A stretch of 64,000 nucleotides of DNA. Origin: an uncultured Mediterraneibacter sp. (GTDB lineage: Bacteria > Bacillota > Clostridia > Lachnospirales > Lachnospiraceae). Made by a program: the position numbers and the translations under genes. Each line of letters opens with the position of its first letter. Within the stretch, counting starts at the first letter, position 1. The stretch lies in the NCBI GenBank assembly GCA_944383695.1, contig CALWQP010000002.1, positions 1 to 64,000 of the forward strand. Direction: 5' to 3'. The notes under the pieces are model-generated. The model was given only the letters and a program-made list of their open reading frames with translations. It was not told the origin of the DNA and searched no databases. Below, one piece after another: positions 1 to 9,141 of the stretch.

Positions 1-9
1 TTCAGACAT
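1..9 (-). CDS. 5' end of a gene running off the left edge
   Basis: Only the first three codons (Met-Ser-Glu) are inside the window. The call rests on a strong ribosome binding site, AGGAGGG on the minus strand at 20-26, ten bases before an ATG at 7-9. The product cannot be named from three residues. Confidence 0.5.
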
Positions 10-30
10 AAAATATACTCCCTCCTAAGT

Positions 31-56
31 GACAAGTTTTTGTTATTTCACTTGTC
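31..56. promoter_or_regulatory. Inverted repeat upstream of the left-edge gene
   Basis: GACAAGT at 31-37 and ACTTGTC at 50-56 form perfect 7-bp arms around a 12-base AT-rich spacer. They lie just upstream of the ribosome binding site of the left-edge gene. The position fits an operator or a leader hairpin; there is no T-run making it a clear terminator. Confidence 0.3.
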
Positions 57-157
57 TACCTAGAAGGGAGCATATCAGATGATTGTGCGGCGCTCTCTTT
101 TTCTTTTTATCTTTCTCTTTTGTCTTTCGGAGCATCTGTCATGACCCGCGAAGCAGA

Positions 158-1780
158 TCATCCTTCCGATGCTTTCCCGGCTCCGTTCAGGGACAGCACT
201 GTATTGCTCTGGTCTCCCTCCTTATATTCGACAGTCACCTCATCCCCGACATTATACCGGATAATATCAATAAAATCCACGACCGGTATGTCAAAGATCG
301 CATCCGAGCCCTCCAGCATGATATAATAATGAGAATTTCCGTCCACAACGCCCTGAGCGATCTTTGTGATCTTCGCTGTCATAATTTTTACATCCCTTGT
401 ATCCTCGGGCGTCTGTTTGATCCCATTCTCGTACATCAGCGTCGTATAGTTCTCCTCACATTGGCTCACAGTATCCCCGATCGCCACGATCTGATATTTC
501 TGGACATTAACCATGGCATATTTCTTCACCAGTCCCGCATCGTCCTTCAAGGCAATAAAATACGTCGGTTCACCGGAAATATTCAGGAGCAGCGGAAATG
601 TAGCCGTGTAATGAAGGTTCTGCACCTGACCTTCCGCGGATGACATAGCCGACGCTTCTGTCGCGCCTTCCACTTCATAAAACCTTGTTTCCATCGTCCT
701 CTGGTTTATCAGCACAAATCCGACGTTAGACTGATCCCCTGTGATCGATGTAACGCCTGTGTAGACCCACACATCATCATTAATGGCAAGATAATTATAT
801 CCGTCAGTTGTGCGCAGACAGTCTTTCTGGCCGAGAACACTGTTGAGAAATCCATGCTTCAAAGTGCCGTGGTAATCATATAACTGCACGAGCAGGTCTG
901 CGGAATACGCCCTGTCGATCCACTGGGGCGCATCCTCGATAGCATAATCTTCTGTCTCCCCGGTAATGGCGTTGCAAAGCACGACACGTCCGATTGTTTC
1001 CCCGCCAAACAACCCGATGTTGAACTTTTTCACAGGACAGATCCAGTACGGTACTCCTTCCTCGTCAATCTCAAAGCTCAGGTTATTAAAAATATAGGTC
1101 GGATATTTAAACCGCAGATGGCGGTAGATATTCCGGTTAAAATGATCGCTTGTCGTATATTTCATCCCTTCGTCCAGCTTGACGAGTTCCGTATTCTGTG
1201 TCGCCATATCAATCTTGATATACGCAGGGATGCCTTCCCCCTGATTCGTAAACCACTTGATCAGGCTGGCGTATTTCAGGGGAGACACCCGCACCGGACG
1301 GTCCTGGAAATTGATCTGTGAATACAGTTCATCCACCTCGAACTGTGACACCATGTCGACCATGCTGCCCATCTTCCTGTCTCCCAGCAGTTCTGCAGAA
1401 TCTTTATCGAGAAGCGGTATCTGGTCAAAGGACAATTCCTCGATATCTTTTGCAAATTCCCCGGTCTCCACAGTCATCAACTGCTGGTATTTCTTTGCAT
1501 TTACGATAGGCGATGACAAGAGCGCCCCTGCCAGATATACGACCACGATCAGGCCGACGATTCCTAGGATCACCTTCAGCCCTTTTGATCCTTTCAGCTC
1601 GTATCTGCTCAGGTTCTTCTTTTTTACAAACATAAGCGATGCCAGAAGACCCAGCACGATCAGAAATACCCAAAATTCTGTGGAATGGATATTGAGCGCC
1701 GGAAGCGCCACATAGTAATAAATGCCCAGTGCAGCAATGACCAGCAATGCGATCAGTAATTTCATCTTTATCTTTTTCAT
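158..1780 (-). CDS. Conserved membrane-anchored protein of unknown function
   Basis: I do not recognise a named family. The start chosen is the ATG at 1780 (MKKIKMKLL), preceded by a GGGGAAAAG-type ribosome binding site; an upstream in-frame TTG at 1876 lies inside the predicted -10 box and is rejected. The product is about 540 residues. Three hydrophobic segments lie in the first 110 residues, followed by a long polar region of about 430 residues that is probably outside the membrane. The C-terminal 80 residues (from roughly VKIMTAKITKI) look like a small beta-barrel, OB-like domain. There is no lipobox or sortase motif. It has its own promoter and sits downstream of an EF-G-like gene on the same strand. 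The extracytoplasmic location is inferred. Confidence 0.75.
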   Translation of the reverse strand: MKKIKMKLLIALLVIAALGIYYYVALPALNIHSTEFWVFLIVLGLLASLMFVKKKNLSRYELKGSKGLKVILGIVGLIVVVYLAGALLSSPIVNAKKYQQLMTVETGEFAKDIEELSFDQIPLLDKDSAELLGDRKMGSMVDMVSQFEVDELYSQINFQDRPVRVSPLKYASLIKWFTNQGEGIPAYIKIDMATQNTELVKLDEGMKYTTSDHFNRNIYRHLRFKYPTYIFNNLSFEIDEEGVPYWICPVKKFNIGLFGGETIGRVVLCNAITGETEDYAIEDAPQWIDRAYSADLLVQLYDYHGTLKHGFLNSVLGQKDCLRTTDGYNYLAINDDVWVYTGVTSITGDQSNVGFVLINQRTMETRFYEVEGATEASAMSSAEGQVQNLHYTATFPLLLNISGEPTYFIALKDDAGLVKKYAMVNVQKYQIVAIGDTVSQCEENYTTLMYENGIKQTPEDTRDVKIMTAKITKIAQGVVDGNSHYYIMLEGSDAIFDIPVVDFIDIIRYNVGDEVTVEYKEGDQSNTVLSLNGAGKASEG

Positions 1781-1875
1781 TCTTTTCCCCTTTCCCCGCA
1801 TTCTGCCTGAATACCGTTCAAGCGCAGCAACCGCCCCAATACGCGGTATGCCCGCTGTCTTAAAATCGCAGGGCA

Positions 1876-1904
1876 ATTATATCATTTTTATTCATGGAAC
1901 ACAA
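1876..1904 (-). promoter_or_regulatory. Promoter of the unknown membrane protein gene
   Basis: On the minus strand, TTGTGT (1899-1904) is followed after 17 bases by TATAAT (1876-1881), with a TG one base before the -10. The expected start leaves a leader of about 90 bases before the ATG at 1780. Confidence 0.55.
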
Positions 1905-1926
1905 GGTATGCGGCAAAAGCCAGGAC

Positions 1927-1963
1927 ACCCCGGGATGATGCTGAAACGCTTCCTTCCCGGGGT
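1927..1963 (-). terminator. GC-rich hairpin after the EF-G-like gene
   Basis: ACCCCGGGA (1927-1935) and TCCCGGGGT (1955-1963) form a 9-bp perfect stem about 65 bases past the stop of the EF-G-like gene. A second palindrome, GGCGGATATCCGCC, lies at 1979-1992. Neither is followed by a strong T-run on the minus strand, so termination efficiency is uncertain. Confidence 0.45.
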
Positions 1964-2027
1964 ACCCTTCTTCAACAGGCGGATATCCGCCGCTGCTCAT
2001 TCCTCTTACAGATTTTCATTTTATCAA

Positions 2028-4103
2028 TTATTCTTCTGCGGCCCGCGCAGCAATCTCTTTCTCCTGCACATCAGACGGAGCCTGCTCATATCTTGCGAAC
2101 TCATATTCATAAGTTCCCCGGCCTCCTGTCATGGAGCGGAGCACTGTGCAGTAACCAAACAGGCCTGTCATTGGGATATCTGCTTCGATCACCTGTTTTC
2201 CTCCGGCAACCGGGGTCATTCCCAGCACTCTTCCCCGCCGTTTATTCAGGTCACCCATCACATCTCCGGTATAATCATCCGGAACAGTGACTTTTATGGA
2301 AGCGATCGGCTCAAGCAGGGCAGGCGACGCTTCCATGAACCCTTTCTTAAACGCCTGGCTGGTCGCCGTCTTAAACGCCATCTCTGAAGAGTCTACCGGA
2401 TGGTAGGATCCATCGTAGAGGATCGCTTTCACGCCGACTACCGGATAGCCGGCAAGAGGTCCTTTCACCACGGATTCCTGAAGCCCCTTCTCCACTGCCG
2501 GGAAATAGTTCTTTGGAACCGCGCCTCCGACTACACATTCCTCAAAGATATATGGTGTGTCCAGATCGTGGGACGGCTCGAATTTCATCTTGACATGACC
2601 ATACTGACCGTGCCCTCCGGTCTGTTTCTTGTATTTCATATCCACATCTGAATTCTTGCGGATCGTCTCGCGGAACGCCACTTTCGGAGTCTCCAGAATG
2701 ATTTCGACTTTATATCTTGCGGCCAGCTTGCTCGCCGCGATCTCCAGATGCTGGTCTCCCATTCCATAGAGCAGTGTCTGACGGTTCTCACTGTCATTTA
2801 CCGCCTTGAGTGTAACGTCCTCCGCCGTCATCCTCGCCAGAGCCTGGGACACTTTATCCTCATCACCTTTGTTCTTCACACGGTATCTCATATAAGTGTA
2901 GGGCACAGAGTAATCTGTCTTTGCATAGGATACCGGTGTCGTCTTTGTTGAGAGAGTGTCTCCTGTGCGGGTGTTCGTAAGCTTCGCGATAGCGCCGATA
3001 TCTCCCGCGAACAGCTCGGTCACTTCCGAAGGCTTGTTTCCGCACATCGTATACAGTTTACCCGGCTTCTCTTCTGCTTCTGTGTCTGCGTTATAAAGGA
3101 TGTCATCTCCTTTTAGCACGCCCGAACACACCTTTACAAACGAATACTTCCCGATAAACGGGTCTACCATCGTCTTGAACACATAAGCTGTCTTTGCCTT
3201 GGAGAAATCATAATTCGCCTCAAAGATGTCATTCGTCCTGCGGTTGATGCCCGCGCAGGTTCTCTTGTCCGGACTCGGGAAGAATCTTACGATATCTGAC
3301 AGAAGATTCGCAACGCCCTGAGCCTGCACATTTGACCCCATTGCCACCGGAACGATATCGCCGTCCATAACTTCCGTACGCATGGCCGCCCGGATTTCCT
3401 CGATCGAGAATTCCTCGCCGTTGAAATAGCGCTCCATGAATTCCTCACTCGTCTCAGCGACTGCTTCCATTAGGGAATCTCTCAAAATCTGAAGGTTCGG
3501 TTTGCAGTAATCCGGAATCTCGCACTCTTCTCTCTGCCCGATCCCTGTATATCTGCGTCCTGCATTCTTAATGACATTGATATATCCGACCAGCTTCTCA
3601 TTCTCGCGGATGGGCTGGAAATGGGGCGCGATCTTTTTGCCATATCTCTCAGTCAGGTCCGCCACCACCTGGCGGAAGCTCGCATCATCCACGTCCATCT
3701 CTGTCACATAGACCATCCTCGGAAGATTATACTTATCGCACAGTTCCCACGCCTTCTCGGTTCCGACCTGCACGCCTGCCTTTCCGGATACGACGATGAC
3801 TGCAGCGTCCGCTGCGCTGACCGCCTCTTCCACTTCGCCTACAAAATCAAAATATCCGGGAGTATCAAGGATGTTGATCTTTGCTTTCTCCCACTCGATC
3901 GGGATCAGGCTTGTGCTGATAGAAAATCCACGCTTCTGCTCTTCTTTATCAAAATCGCTGACTGTGCTGGATTCTGTGACTTTGCCCATGCGGTTCGTGG
4001 CGCCTGATACATACAGCATTGCCTCGACAAGACTTGTCTTTCCGCTCCCGCCATGTCCGAGCAATACCACGTTCCTGATTTCGTCCGTTCTGTAAACTTT
4101 CAT
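2028..4103 (-). CDS. EF-G-like translational GTPase
   Basis: This 691-residue protein has the EF-G domain layout and length. G1 is GHGGSGKT (residues 16-23), G3 is DTPG (80-83), and domain IV carries the GGHGQYGHV stretch. The G4 motif, normally NKxD, reads TEMD at 134-137, which is atypical for a canonical EF-G. The family is known as FusA2 or EF-G-like proteins that coexist with the true EF-G; its precise role in translation is not settled. The ATG at 4103 follows AAGGAGG at good spacing, while an earlier in-frame ATG at 4145 has no such site. It has its own promoter and is not next to ribosomal protein genes, which also argues against it being the main fusA. Confidence 0.85.
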   Translation of the reverse strand: MKVYRTDEIRNVVLLGHGGSGKTSLVEAMLYVSGATNRMGKVTESSTVSDFDKEEQKRGFSISTSLIPIEWEKAKINILDTPGYFDFVGEVEEAVSAADAAVIVVSGKAGVQVGTEKAWELCDKYNLPRMVYVTEMDVDDASFRQVVADLTERYGKKIAPHFQPIRENEKLVGYINVIKNAGRRYTGIGQREECEIPDYCKPNLQILRDSLMEAVAETSEEFMERYFNGEEFSIEEIRAAMRTEVMDGDIVPVAMGSNVQAQGVANLLSDIVRFFPSPDKRTCAGINRRTNDIFEANYDFSKAKTAYVFKTMVDPFIGKYSFVKVCSGVLKGDDILYNADTEAEEKPGKLYTMCGNKPSEVTELFAGDIGAIAKLTNTRTGDTLSTKTTPVSYAKTDYSVPYTYMRYRVKNKGDEDKVSQALARMTAEDVTLKAVNDSENRQTLLYGMGDQHLEIAASKLAARYKVEIILETPKVAFRETIRKNSDVDMKYKKQTGGHGQYGHVKMKFEPSHDLDTPYIFEECVVGGAVPKNYFPAVEKGLQESVVKGPLAGYPVVGVKAILYDGSYHPVDSSEMAFKTATSQAFKKGFMEASPALLEPIASIKVTVPDDYTGDVMGDLNKRRGRVLGMTPVAGGKQVIEADIPMTGLFGYCTVLRSMTGGRGTYEYEFARYEQAPSDVQEKEIAARAAEE

Positions 4104-4173
4104 GCTGCTGCCTCCTTGATATGTAGTTATTATACACGAGCCCAAAACTTCACCTCGTGCATATCATGGGTAT

Positions 4174-4202
4174 ATTGTACTAAAATTTATTGTAAATTAC
4201 AA
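4174..4202 (-). promoter_or_regulatory. Promoter of the EF-G-like gene
   Basis: On the minus strand, TTGTAA (4197-4202), 17 bases, TACAAT (4174-4179). Downstream in the leader an inverted repeat CTCGTG/CACGAG (4154-4159 and 4135-4140) could fold. The 324-base gap at 4104-4427 holds this promoter, the tyrA promoter at 4314-4342 and a 7-bp hairpin at 4288-4309, and no gene. Confidence 0.5.
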
Positions 4203-4313
4203 CTATTTTATGTATTTTTCACATATATCTTAAACAATCCGGGCAAACCCGAAAATATGGCTGTACGAAAACAGAGTGCTTTGTCTGAGAATCCGGGAAA
4301 AGGGATTCTTCCG

Positions 4314-4342
4314 TTTACTTTTATAATGCAACGTGCTAAAAT
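4314..4342 (+). promoter_or_regulatory. Candidate promoter of tyrA-aroA
   Basis: TTTACT (4314-4319), 17 bases, TAAAAT (4337-4342), about 80 bases before the tyrA ATG. A TATAAT at 4322-4327 is also present but lacks a good -35. No T-box or other tyrosine-sensing leader could be recognised between here and the start codon. Confidence 0.4.
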
Positions 4343-4427
4343 ATCTCTGTGTTATGCAGAATACTGTACAGACACATTTCCAAAAAAGACTTACATACCG
4401 TAATAAAACAGAAAGGACGACTTATAT

Positions 4428-5525
4428 ATGGCAGCACCAAAAGCAGGTTTTATCGGACTGGGACTGATCGGCGGTTCTATCGCCAAAGCAATCCGCAAAT
4501 ACTATCCGGACCATGAACTCATCGCATTTGACAAAAGCCGGGAGACTCTGGCCCTTGCCGTGCAGGAGGGAACCATAGACACCGCATGCTCATCTATCGA
4601 TGAAAATTTCAGAGGATGCAGCTATATTTTCCTCTGTGCTCCTGTCTCCTGCAATACCGCTTACCTCTCCCAGCTAAAGGGAGTCATAGGAGAAAACTGC
4701 ATTCTGACAGATGTAGGAAGCGTCAAGGCTTCTATTCATGAGGAAGTCATTGCGCTCGGCCTGGAGGAATGCTTTATCGGCGGACATCCCATGGCGGGAT
4801 CGGAAAAAAACGGCTTTACCAATTCCAAAGCGCATCTGATCGAGAATTCCTATTATATCCTGACTCCTTCTGCGAAGGTTTCCGGAGAAAAAGTTGCGTC
4901 ATACCGGGATTTTGTTTCTTCTCTGAAAGCTATACCGGTCATACTGGACTACAAAAAACATGACCATATAACCGGAACGATCAGCCACCTTCCCCATATC
5001 ATCGCTTCTTCTCTGGTCAACTTCGTGCGGGACACGGACACAAAAGATGAACTGATGAAGGCCCTTGCGGCAGGAGGGTTCAAAGACATCACAAGGATTG
5101 CCTCTTCCTCTCCTGTCATGTGGCAGCAGATCTGCCTGAAAAACAGTAAAAATATCTCCCATATCCTCGGGAAATACATCAAAACTCTTGAGCAGGCCAA
5201 AAAAGCCGTTGAATCGTGCGATGAAAACGCCCTCTATTCGCTTTTTGAATCATCCAGGGATTACAGGGATTCCATGCCTAACAGCTCTGCAGGGCCGATC
5301 AAGAAACAGTTCGCCGTCTACTGCGACATCATTGATGAGGCCGGAGGGATCGCCACAATCGCCACAATCCTGGCAAGCAATAATATCAATATCAAGAACA
5401 TCGGCATCATCCATAACAGGGAATTTGAAGAAGGCGTCCTTCGGATCGAATTCTATGACGAAGGTTCCTCGGCAAAAGCCGCGGAACTGCTCCAGAAATA
5501 CCGTTATATCGTATATGAGACATAA
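4428..5525 (+). CDS. tyrA: Prephenate dehydrogenase with C-terminal ACT domain
   Basis: This enzyme makes 4-hydroxyphenylpyruvate from prephenate with NAD, the committed step to tyrosine. The 365-residue product has an N-terminal Rossmann motif GLGLIGG (10-16) and the conserved GGHPMAGSE with His120. A helical dehydrogenase domain follows, and an ACT domain from about residue 296 probably binds tyrosine for feedback control. The ATG at 4428 follows AAAGGA. aroA begins 25 bases downstream on the same strand, so the two genes likely form an aromatic amino acid operon. No chorismate mutase domain is present. Confidence 0.95.
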   Translation: MAAPKAGFIGLGLIGGSIAKAIRKYYPDHELIAFDKSRETLALAVQEGTIDTACSSIDENFRGCSYIFLCAPVSCNTAYLSQLKGVIGENCILTDVGSVKASIHEEVIALGLEECFIGGHPMAGSEKNGFTNSKAHLIENSYYILTPSAKVSGEKVASYRDFVSSLKAIPVILDYKKHDHITGTISHLPHIIASSLVNFVRDTDTKDELMKALAAGGFKDITRIASSSPVMWQQICLKNSKNISHILGKYIKTLEQAKKAVESCDENALYSLFESSRDYRDSMPNSSAGPIKKQFAVYCDIIDEAGGIATIATILASNNINIKNIGIIHNREFEEGVLRIEFYDEGSSAKAAELLQKYRYIVYET

Positions 5526-5550
5526 AAAATTACAGAAAGAGGATATAATA

Positions 5551-6840
5551 ATGGAATTATGCAGCTTGACCGGGCTGAAAGGAAAAGTTTCCGTCCCGGG
5601 AGATAAATCAATTTCACACAGATGTATTATGTTCGGATCTATTGCGGACGGAATCACAGAGGTCCGCAATTTTCTCCAGGGCGCGGACTGCCTTGCCACC
5701 ATCCGGTGCTTCCGTACGCTGGGGATCGATATAGAAGAAAAAAATTCTGCGGTCATCGTGCACGGCAGAGGGCTTCACGGACTGTCCGCTCCAAATGATA
5801 TACTGGATGTGGGCAACAGCGGAACTACTACCCGCCTTCTTTCCGGCATCCTTGCCGGGCAGTCTTTTGAATCCAAACTCTCAGGAGACGAATCCCTGAA
5901 TTCCCGTCCCATGAAGAGGATCATTGACCCTCTCACACAGATGGGAGCAAATATCTCCAGCATCCTTCGGAACGGATGCGCGCCGCTCTACATCACTCCG
6001 GGCAGGCTGCACGGCATCCACTATGATTCGCCTGTTGCCTCTGCCCAGGTAAAATCATGTCTCCTGCTCGCCGGATTATATGCGGAAGGAGAGACTTCTG
6101 TTGCAGAGCCTTCCCTCTCCCGCAATCACACCGAACTGATGCTCAGAGAGTTCGGAGCGGATATTCGTACGACCCATGCCCTTGACAGTACAAAGGCAAC
6201 TGCCAGCATCCGTCCATGCAGAGAATTATATGGACAAAAAATCACTGTTCCGGGCGATATTTCCTCCGCCGCCTACTTTATCGCAGCCGGGCTGATCGTG
6301 CCTGATTCCGAAATCCTCATCGAAAATGTGGGAATCAATCCGACCCGCGCCGGCATCTTAAAGGTATGCGAAGATATGGGCGGAGATATCACCCTGCTCA
6401 ACGTGCGCACTGAGGGCGGCGAAAAGCTCGCGGACATCCTCGTAAAGACAAGCCGTCTCCATGGCATTACCATCGAAGGGGATATCATCCCCACGCTCAT
6501 CGATGAGATCCCGGTGATTGCGGTCATGGCCGCCGTGGCAGAGGGAACAACCGTCATCAAAGACGCGGCAGAACTGAAAGTAAAGGAGACTGACCGCATC
6601 GAGACTGTCACAGACAATTTAAAAGCAATGGGCTGCAATGTCACCCCCACTTCAGACGGCATGATCATCAGCGGAGGAAGCCTGAAAGGCGCGTCCATCC
6701 ACACACTTCTTGACCACCGTATCGCTATGGCTTTCAGTATCGCCGCGCTTGTCGCTGACGGCAAGACGAAAATACTGGACAGTAAATGTGTGGATGTGTC
6801 ATATCCGACCTTTTACGACACCTTTGAGCATCTGCTGTAA
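5551..6840 (+). CDS. aroA: 3-phosphoshikimate 1-carboxyvinyltransferase (EPSP synthase)
   Basis: AroA joins phosphoenolpyruvate and shikimate 3-phosphate, the penultimate step to chorismate. The 429-residue length is normal. Visible family motifs are PGDKSISHR near the N-terminus, LDVGNSGTTTRLLSG, SLNSRPM, and DHRIAMAFSIAAL near the C-terminus. The ATG at 5551 follows AGAAAGAGG at the right distance; the same frame is open further upstream inside tyrA, but that part is not AroA-like. It ends 7 bases before the convergent thrS stop, with no separate terminator between them. Confidence 0.96.
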   Translation: MELCSLTGLKGKVSVPGDKSISHRCIMFGSIADGITEVRNFLQGADCLATIRCFRTLGIDIEEKNSAVIVHGRGLHGLSAPNDILDVGNSGTTTRLLSGILAGQSFESKLSGDESLNSRPMKRIIDPLTQMGANISSILRNGCAPLYITPGRLHGIHYDSPVASAQVKSCLLLAGLYAEGETSVAEPSLSRNHTELMLREFGADIRTTHALDSTKATASIRPCRELYGQKITVPGDISSAAYFIAAGLIVPDSEILIENVGINPTRAGILKVCEDMGGDITLLNVRTEGGEKLADILVKTSRLHGITIEGDIIPTLIDEIPVIAVMAAVAEGTTVIKDAAELKVKETDRIETVTDNLKAMGCNVTPTSDGMIISGGSLKGASIHTLLDHRIAMAFSIAALVADGKTKILDSKCVDVSYPTFYDTFEHLL

Positions 6841-6847
6841 CCCCGGA

Positions 6848-8773
6848 TCAGTCCTCTTTTTCGATCTTCCTGCTGACCTTTCCGGCGATTTCTTCTTTGA
6901 TGTCCGCCACGAACTCATCCAGCCCGCGCTGTCCCTCATCCCCTGCAAATCTGCTTCTTACAGAGACTTTATTCTCGTCTTCTTCCTTTGCTCCCACAAC
7001 GAGCATATATGGAATCTTCTTCATCTGCGCCTCTCTGATCTTGTACCCGATCTTCTCCGCGCGGGTATCGATCTCAGCGCGGATACCCGCGTCTTTCAGG
7101 ATGCCAAGCACCTTCACGCCATACTCCATGTGCTTGTCAGAGATCGGAAGCACTTTTACCTGCACCGGGGCAAGCCATGTTGGAAATCCGCCCGCAAAGT
7201 GCTCGATAAGGATGCCGATAAAGCGCTCGATAGATCCGAATACTACCCGGTGGATCATGATCGGTCTGTGTTTCTCTCCGTCCGCTCCCGTATACTCAAG
7301 GTTGAACCGCAGCGGAAGCTGGAAGTCAAGCTGGATCGTACCGCACTGCCATGTCCTACAGATAGAGTCTTCCAGATGGAAGTCGATCTTCGGTCCGTAG
7401 AACGCTCCGTCCCCTTCATTCACCACATAAGAAAGCCCGATGTCCTCAAGAGCGCTCCTGAGGGCGTCTGTCGCCATATTCCAGTCTTCGTCGCTTCCCA
7501 TGCTGTCCTCCGGACGTGTGGAAAGCTCCACATGATACTTAAACCCAAAAAGGCTGTAAACTTCATCGATCAGTTTCACCACGCCTTTGATCTCCTCTTT
7601 GATTTGCTCCGGCATCATAAAGATGTGAGCATCGTCCTGGGTAAAACAGCGCACGCGCATCAGTCCGTGAAGCTGTCCGGATTTCTCATGGCGGTGCACC
7701 AGTCCCAGCTCTCCCATGCGGATCGGAAGGTCACGGTAGGAACGCGGCTCCGACTCGTATACAAGGATGCCGCCCGGGCAGTTCATCGGCTTGATGGCAA
7801 AATCCTCGTCATCAATGACTGTGGTATACATGTTCTCTTTGTAGTGATCCCAGTGGCCGGATGTCTCCCACAGATGACGGCTCAGCATGATCGGTGTATT
7901 GATCTCCACATATCCCGCCCTGCGGTGGATCTCTCTCCAGTAATCAAGGAGCGTATTCTTCAGCACCATGCCGTTGGGAAGGAAGAATGGAAATCCCGGC
8001 CCCTCCTCGCGCATCATGAACAGTCCCAGCTCTCTTCCGAGCTTCCTGTGATCGCGCTTCTTCGCCTCCTCGATCATAGTCAGGTACTCTTCCAGCTCCG
8101 CCTTCTTCGGGAACGCAGTGCCGTAAATCCTCTGGAGCATCTTATTGTGCTCATCGCCCCTCCAGTATGCCCCCGCAAGACTGGTCAGCTTGAACGCCTT
8201 CACCGGCTTTGTAGTCATCAGATGAGGTCCTGCGCACAGGTCCGTAAACTCGCCCTGTGAGTAGAAACTGATCGTCTCATCCTCCGGAAGGTCCTGGATC
8301 AGCTCCACCTTATAATCTTCATTTTTCTCCTTAAAATACTCGATCGCTTCATTTCTCGGCATGGTATACTGTTTGATCTCGAGATTCTCTTTCACGATCT
8401 TCTTCATCTCTGCCTCGATCTTCTCCAGATCTTCTGCGGCAAACGGAGTCTCCCGATCCACGTCATAGTAGAATCCGTCTGCAACGGACGGTCCAATCGC
8501 CAGTTTCGTCTCCGGGTACAGGCGCTTGACCGCCTGCGCCATGATATGGGATGCTGTGTGGCGGAATGCGCCTTTGCCTTTTTCGTCATTAAAGGTCAGG
8601 ATGCTCAGCTCGCAGTCCCGGTCAATAACTGTCCTTAAATCCACGACCTTGCCGTCCACTTCTCCGGCTGTCGCCATCCTTGCCAGTCCCTCGCTGATAT
8701 CCAGAGCGATGTCATACACGCTCATGGGCTGCTGATACTCTTTGCTTGATCCGTCTTTCAATGTGATCTTCAT
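6848..8773 (-). CDS. thrS: Threonyl-tRNA synthetase
   Basis: Charges tRNA-Thr in the cytoplasm. The 641-residue product has the full bacterial layout: an N-terminal TGS domain (about 1-62), the HTASHIM editing-domain motif, the class II catalytic core with RCFTQDDAHIF and IHRVVFGSIERF, and a C-terminal anticodon-binding domain. The ATG at 8773 follows GGAAAAG. A T-box leader with a threonine codon in its specifier loop precedes it, so expression should rise when tRNA-Thr is uncharged. Confidence 0.97.
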   Translation of the reverse strand: MKITLKDGSSKEYQQPMSVYDIALDISEGLARMATAGEVDGKVVDLRTVIDRDCELSILTFNDEKGKGAFRHTASHIMAQAVKRLYPETKLAIGPSVADGFYYDVDRETPFAAEDLEKIEAEMKKIVKENLEIKQYTMPRNEAIEYFKEKNEDYKVELIQDLPEDETISFYSQGEFTDLCAGPHLMTTKPVKAFKLTSLAGAYWRGDEHNKMLQRIYGTAFPKKAELEEYLTMIEEAKKRDHRKLGRELGLFMMREEGPGFPFFLPNGMVLKNTLLDYWREIHRRAGYVEINTPIMLSRHLWETSGHWDHYKENMYTTVIDDEDFAIKPMNCPGGILVYESEPRSYRDLPIRMGELGLVHRHEKSGQLHGLMRVRCFTQDDAHIFMMPEQIKEEIKGVVKLIDEVYSLFGFKYHVELSTRPEDSMGSDEDWNMATDALRSALEDIGLSYVVNEGDGAFYGPKIDFHLEDSICRTWQCGTIQLDFQLPLRFNLEYTGADGEKHRPIMIHRVVFGSIERFIGILIEHFAGGFPTWLAPVQVKVLPISDKHMEYGVKVLGILKDAGIRAEIDTRAEKIGYKIREAQMKKIPYMLVVGAKEEDENKVSVRSRFAGDEGQRGLDEFVADIKEEIAGKVSRKIEKED

Positions 8774-8831
8774 GTTCTTTTCCTTCCTCTCCTTGAAATC
8801 ATCTGTCCGGCGCTTATACAGAAAACAGAAA

Positions 8832-9105
8832 AGACATCCCTGTCGGAATGTCTCTTACTCTCTGAATCTATGTCCGCACGGAAACACTCCCTGCAGGGAC
8901 GGGATGCTCTTCCCGCGGTTCCACCCTGCTTGTTTTCCATGGAAAACCTGCTTAATTCATGTGATGATAACGGAATCACCGTGCCGTATTAAGGCCGCTC
9001 CAAGGTGGTCTTCAGTCAGCCGGAACATCAAAGCCCTCCCACCATATGGGCTTCTCTCTGAGATGACCATGCAGCCTACTGTCCTCTTCAACGCTTTTTC
9101 TTACA
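8832..9105 (-). ncRNA. T-box riboswitch controlling thrS
   Basis: The minus strand carries the hallmark AGGGTGGAACCGCG (8914-8927). The antiterminator is readable as CAGGG pairing with CCCTG and CGGGA with TCCCG around the TGGAACC bulge. Stem I contains an AGTA...GAA loop-E-like pair followed by ACC at 9007-9009 (a second ACC at 9004-9006), the expected threonine specifier. A 9-bp hairpin at 8832-8853 followed by TTTTCTGTTTT is the competing or downstream terminator. Uncharged tRNA-Thr should stabilise the antiterminator. This explains the 364-base gap before thrS. Confidence 0.93.
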
Positions 9106-9111
9106 TCGCTT

Positions 9112-9141
9112 ATTCTACATCAGCAGAGAGGGCTGTGTCAA
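9112..9141 (-). promoter_or_regulatory. Promoter of the thrS T-box transcript
   Basis: On the minus strand, TTGACA (9136-9141), 18 bases, TAGAAT (9112-9117). The -35 box overlaps the stop codon of the upstream isochorismatase-family gene. The predicted start near 9105 sits just before stem I of the T-box. Confidence 0.7.

Noticed and set aside
6710..8260. A 516-codon open frame on the plus strand opposite thrS
   Set aside because: It lies entirely antisense to the well-conserved thrS, has no ribosome site at its start and no recognisable domain; it is a codon-bias shadow.
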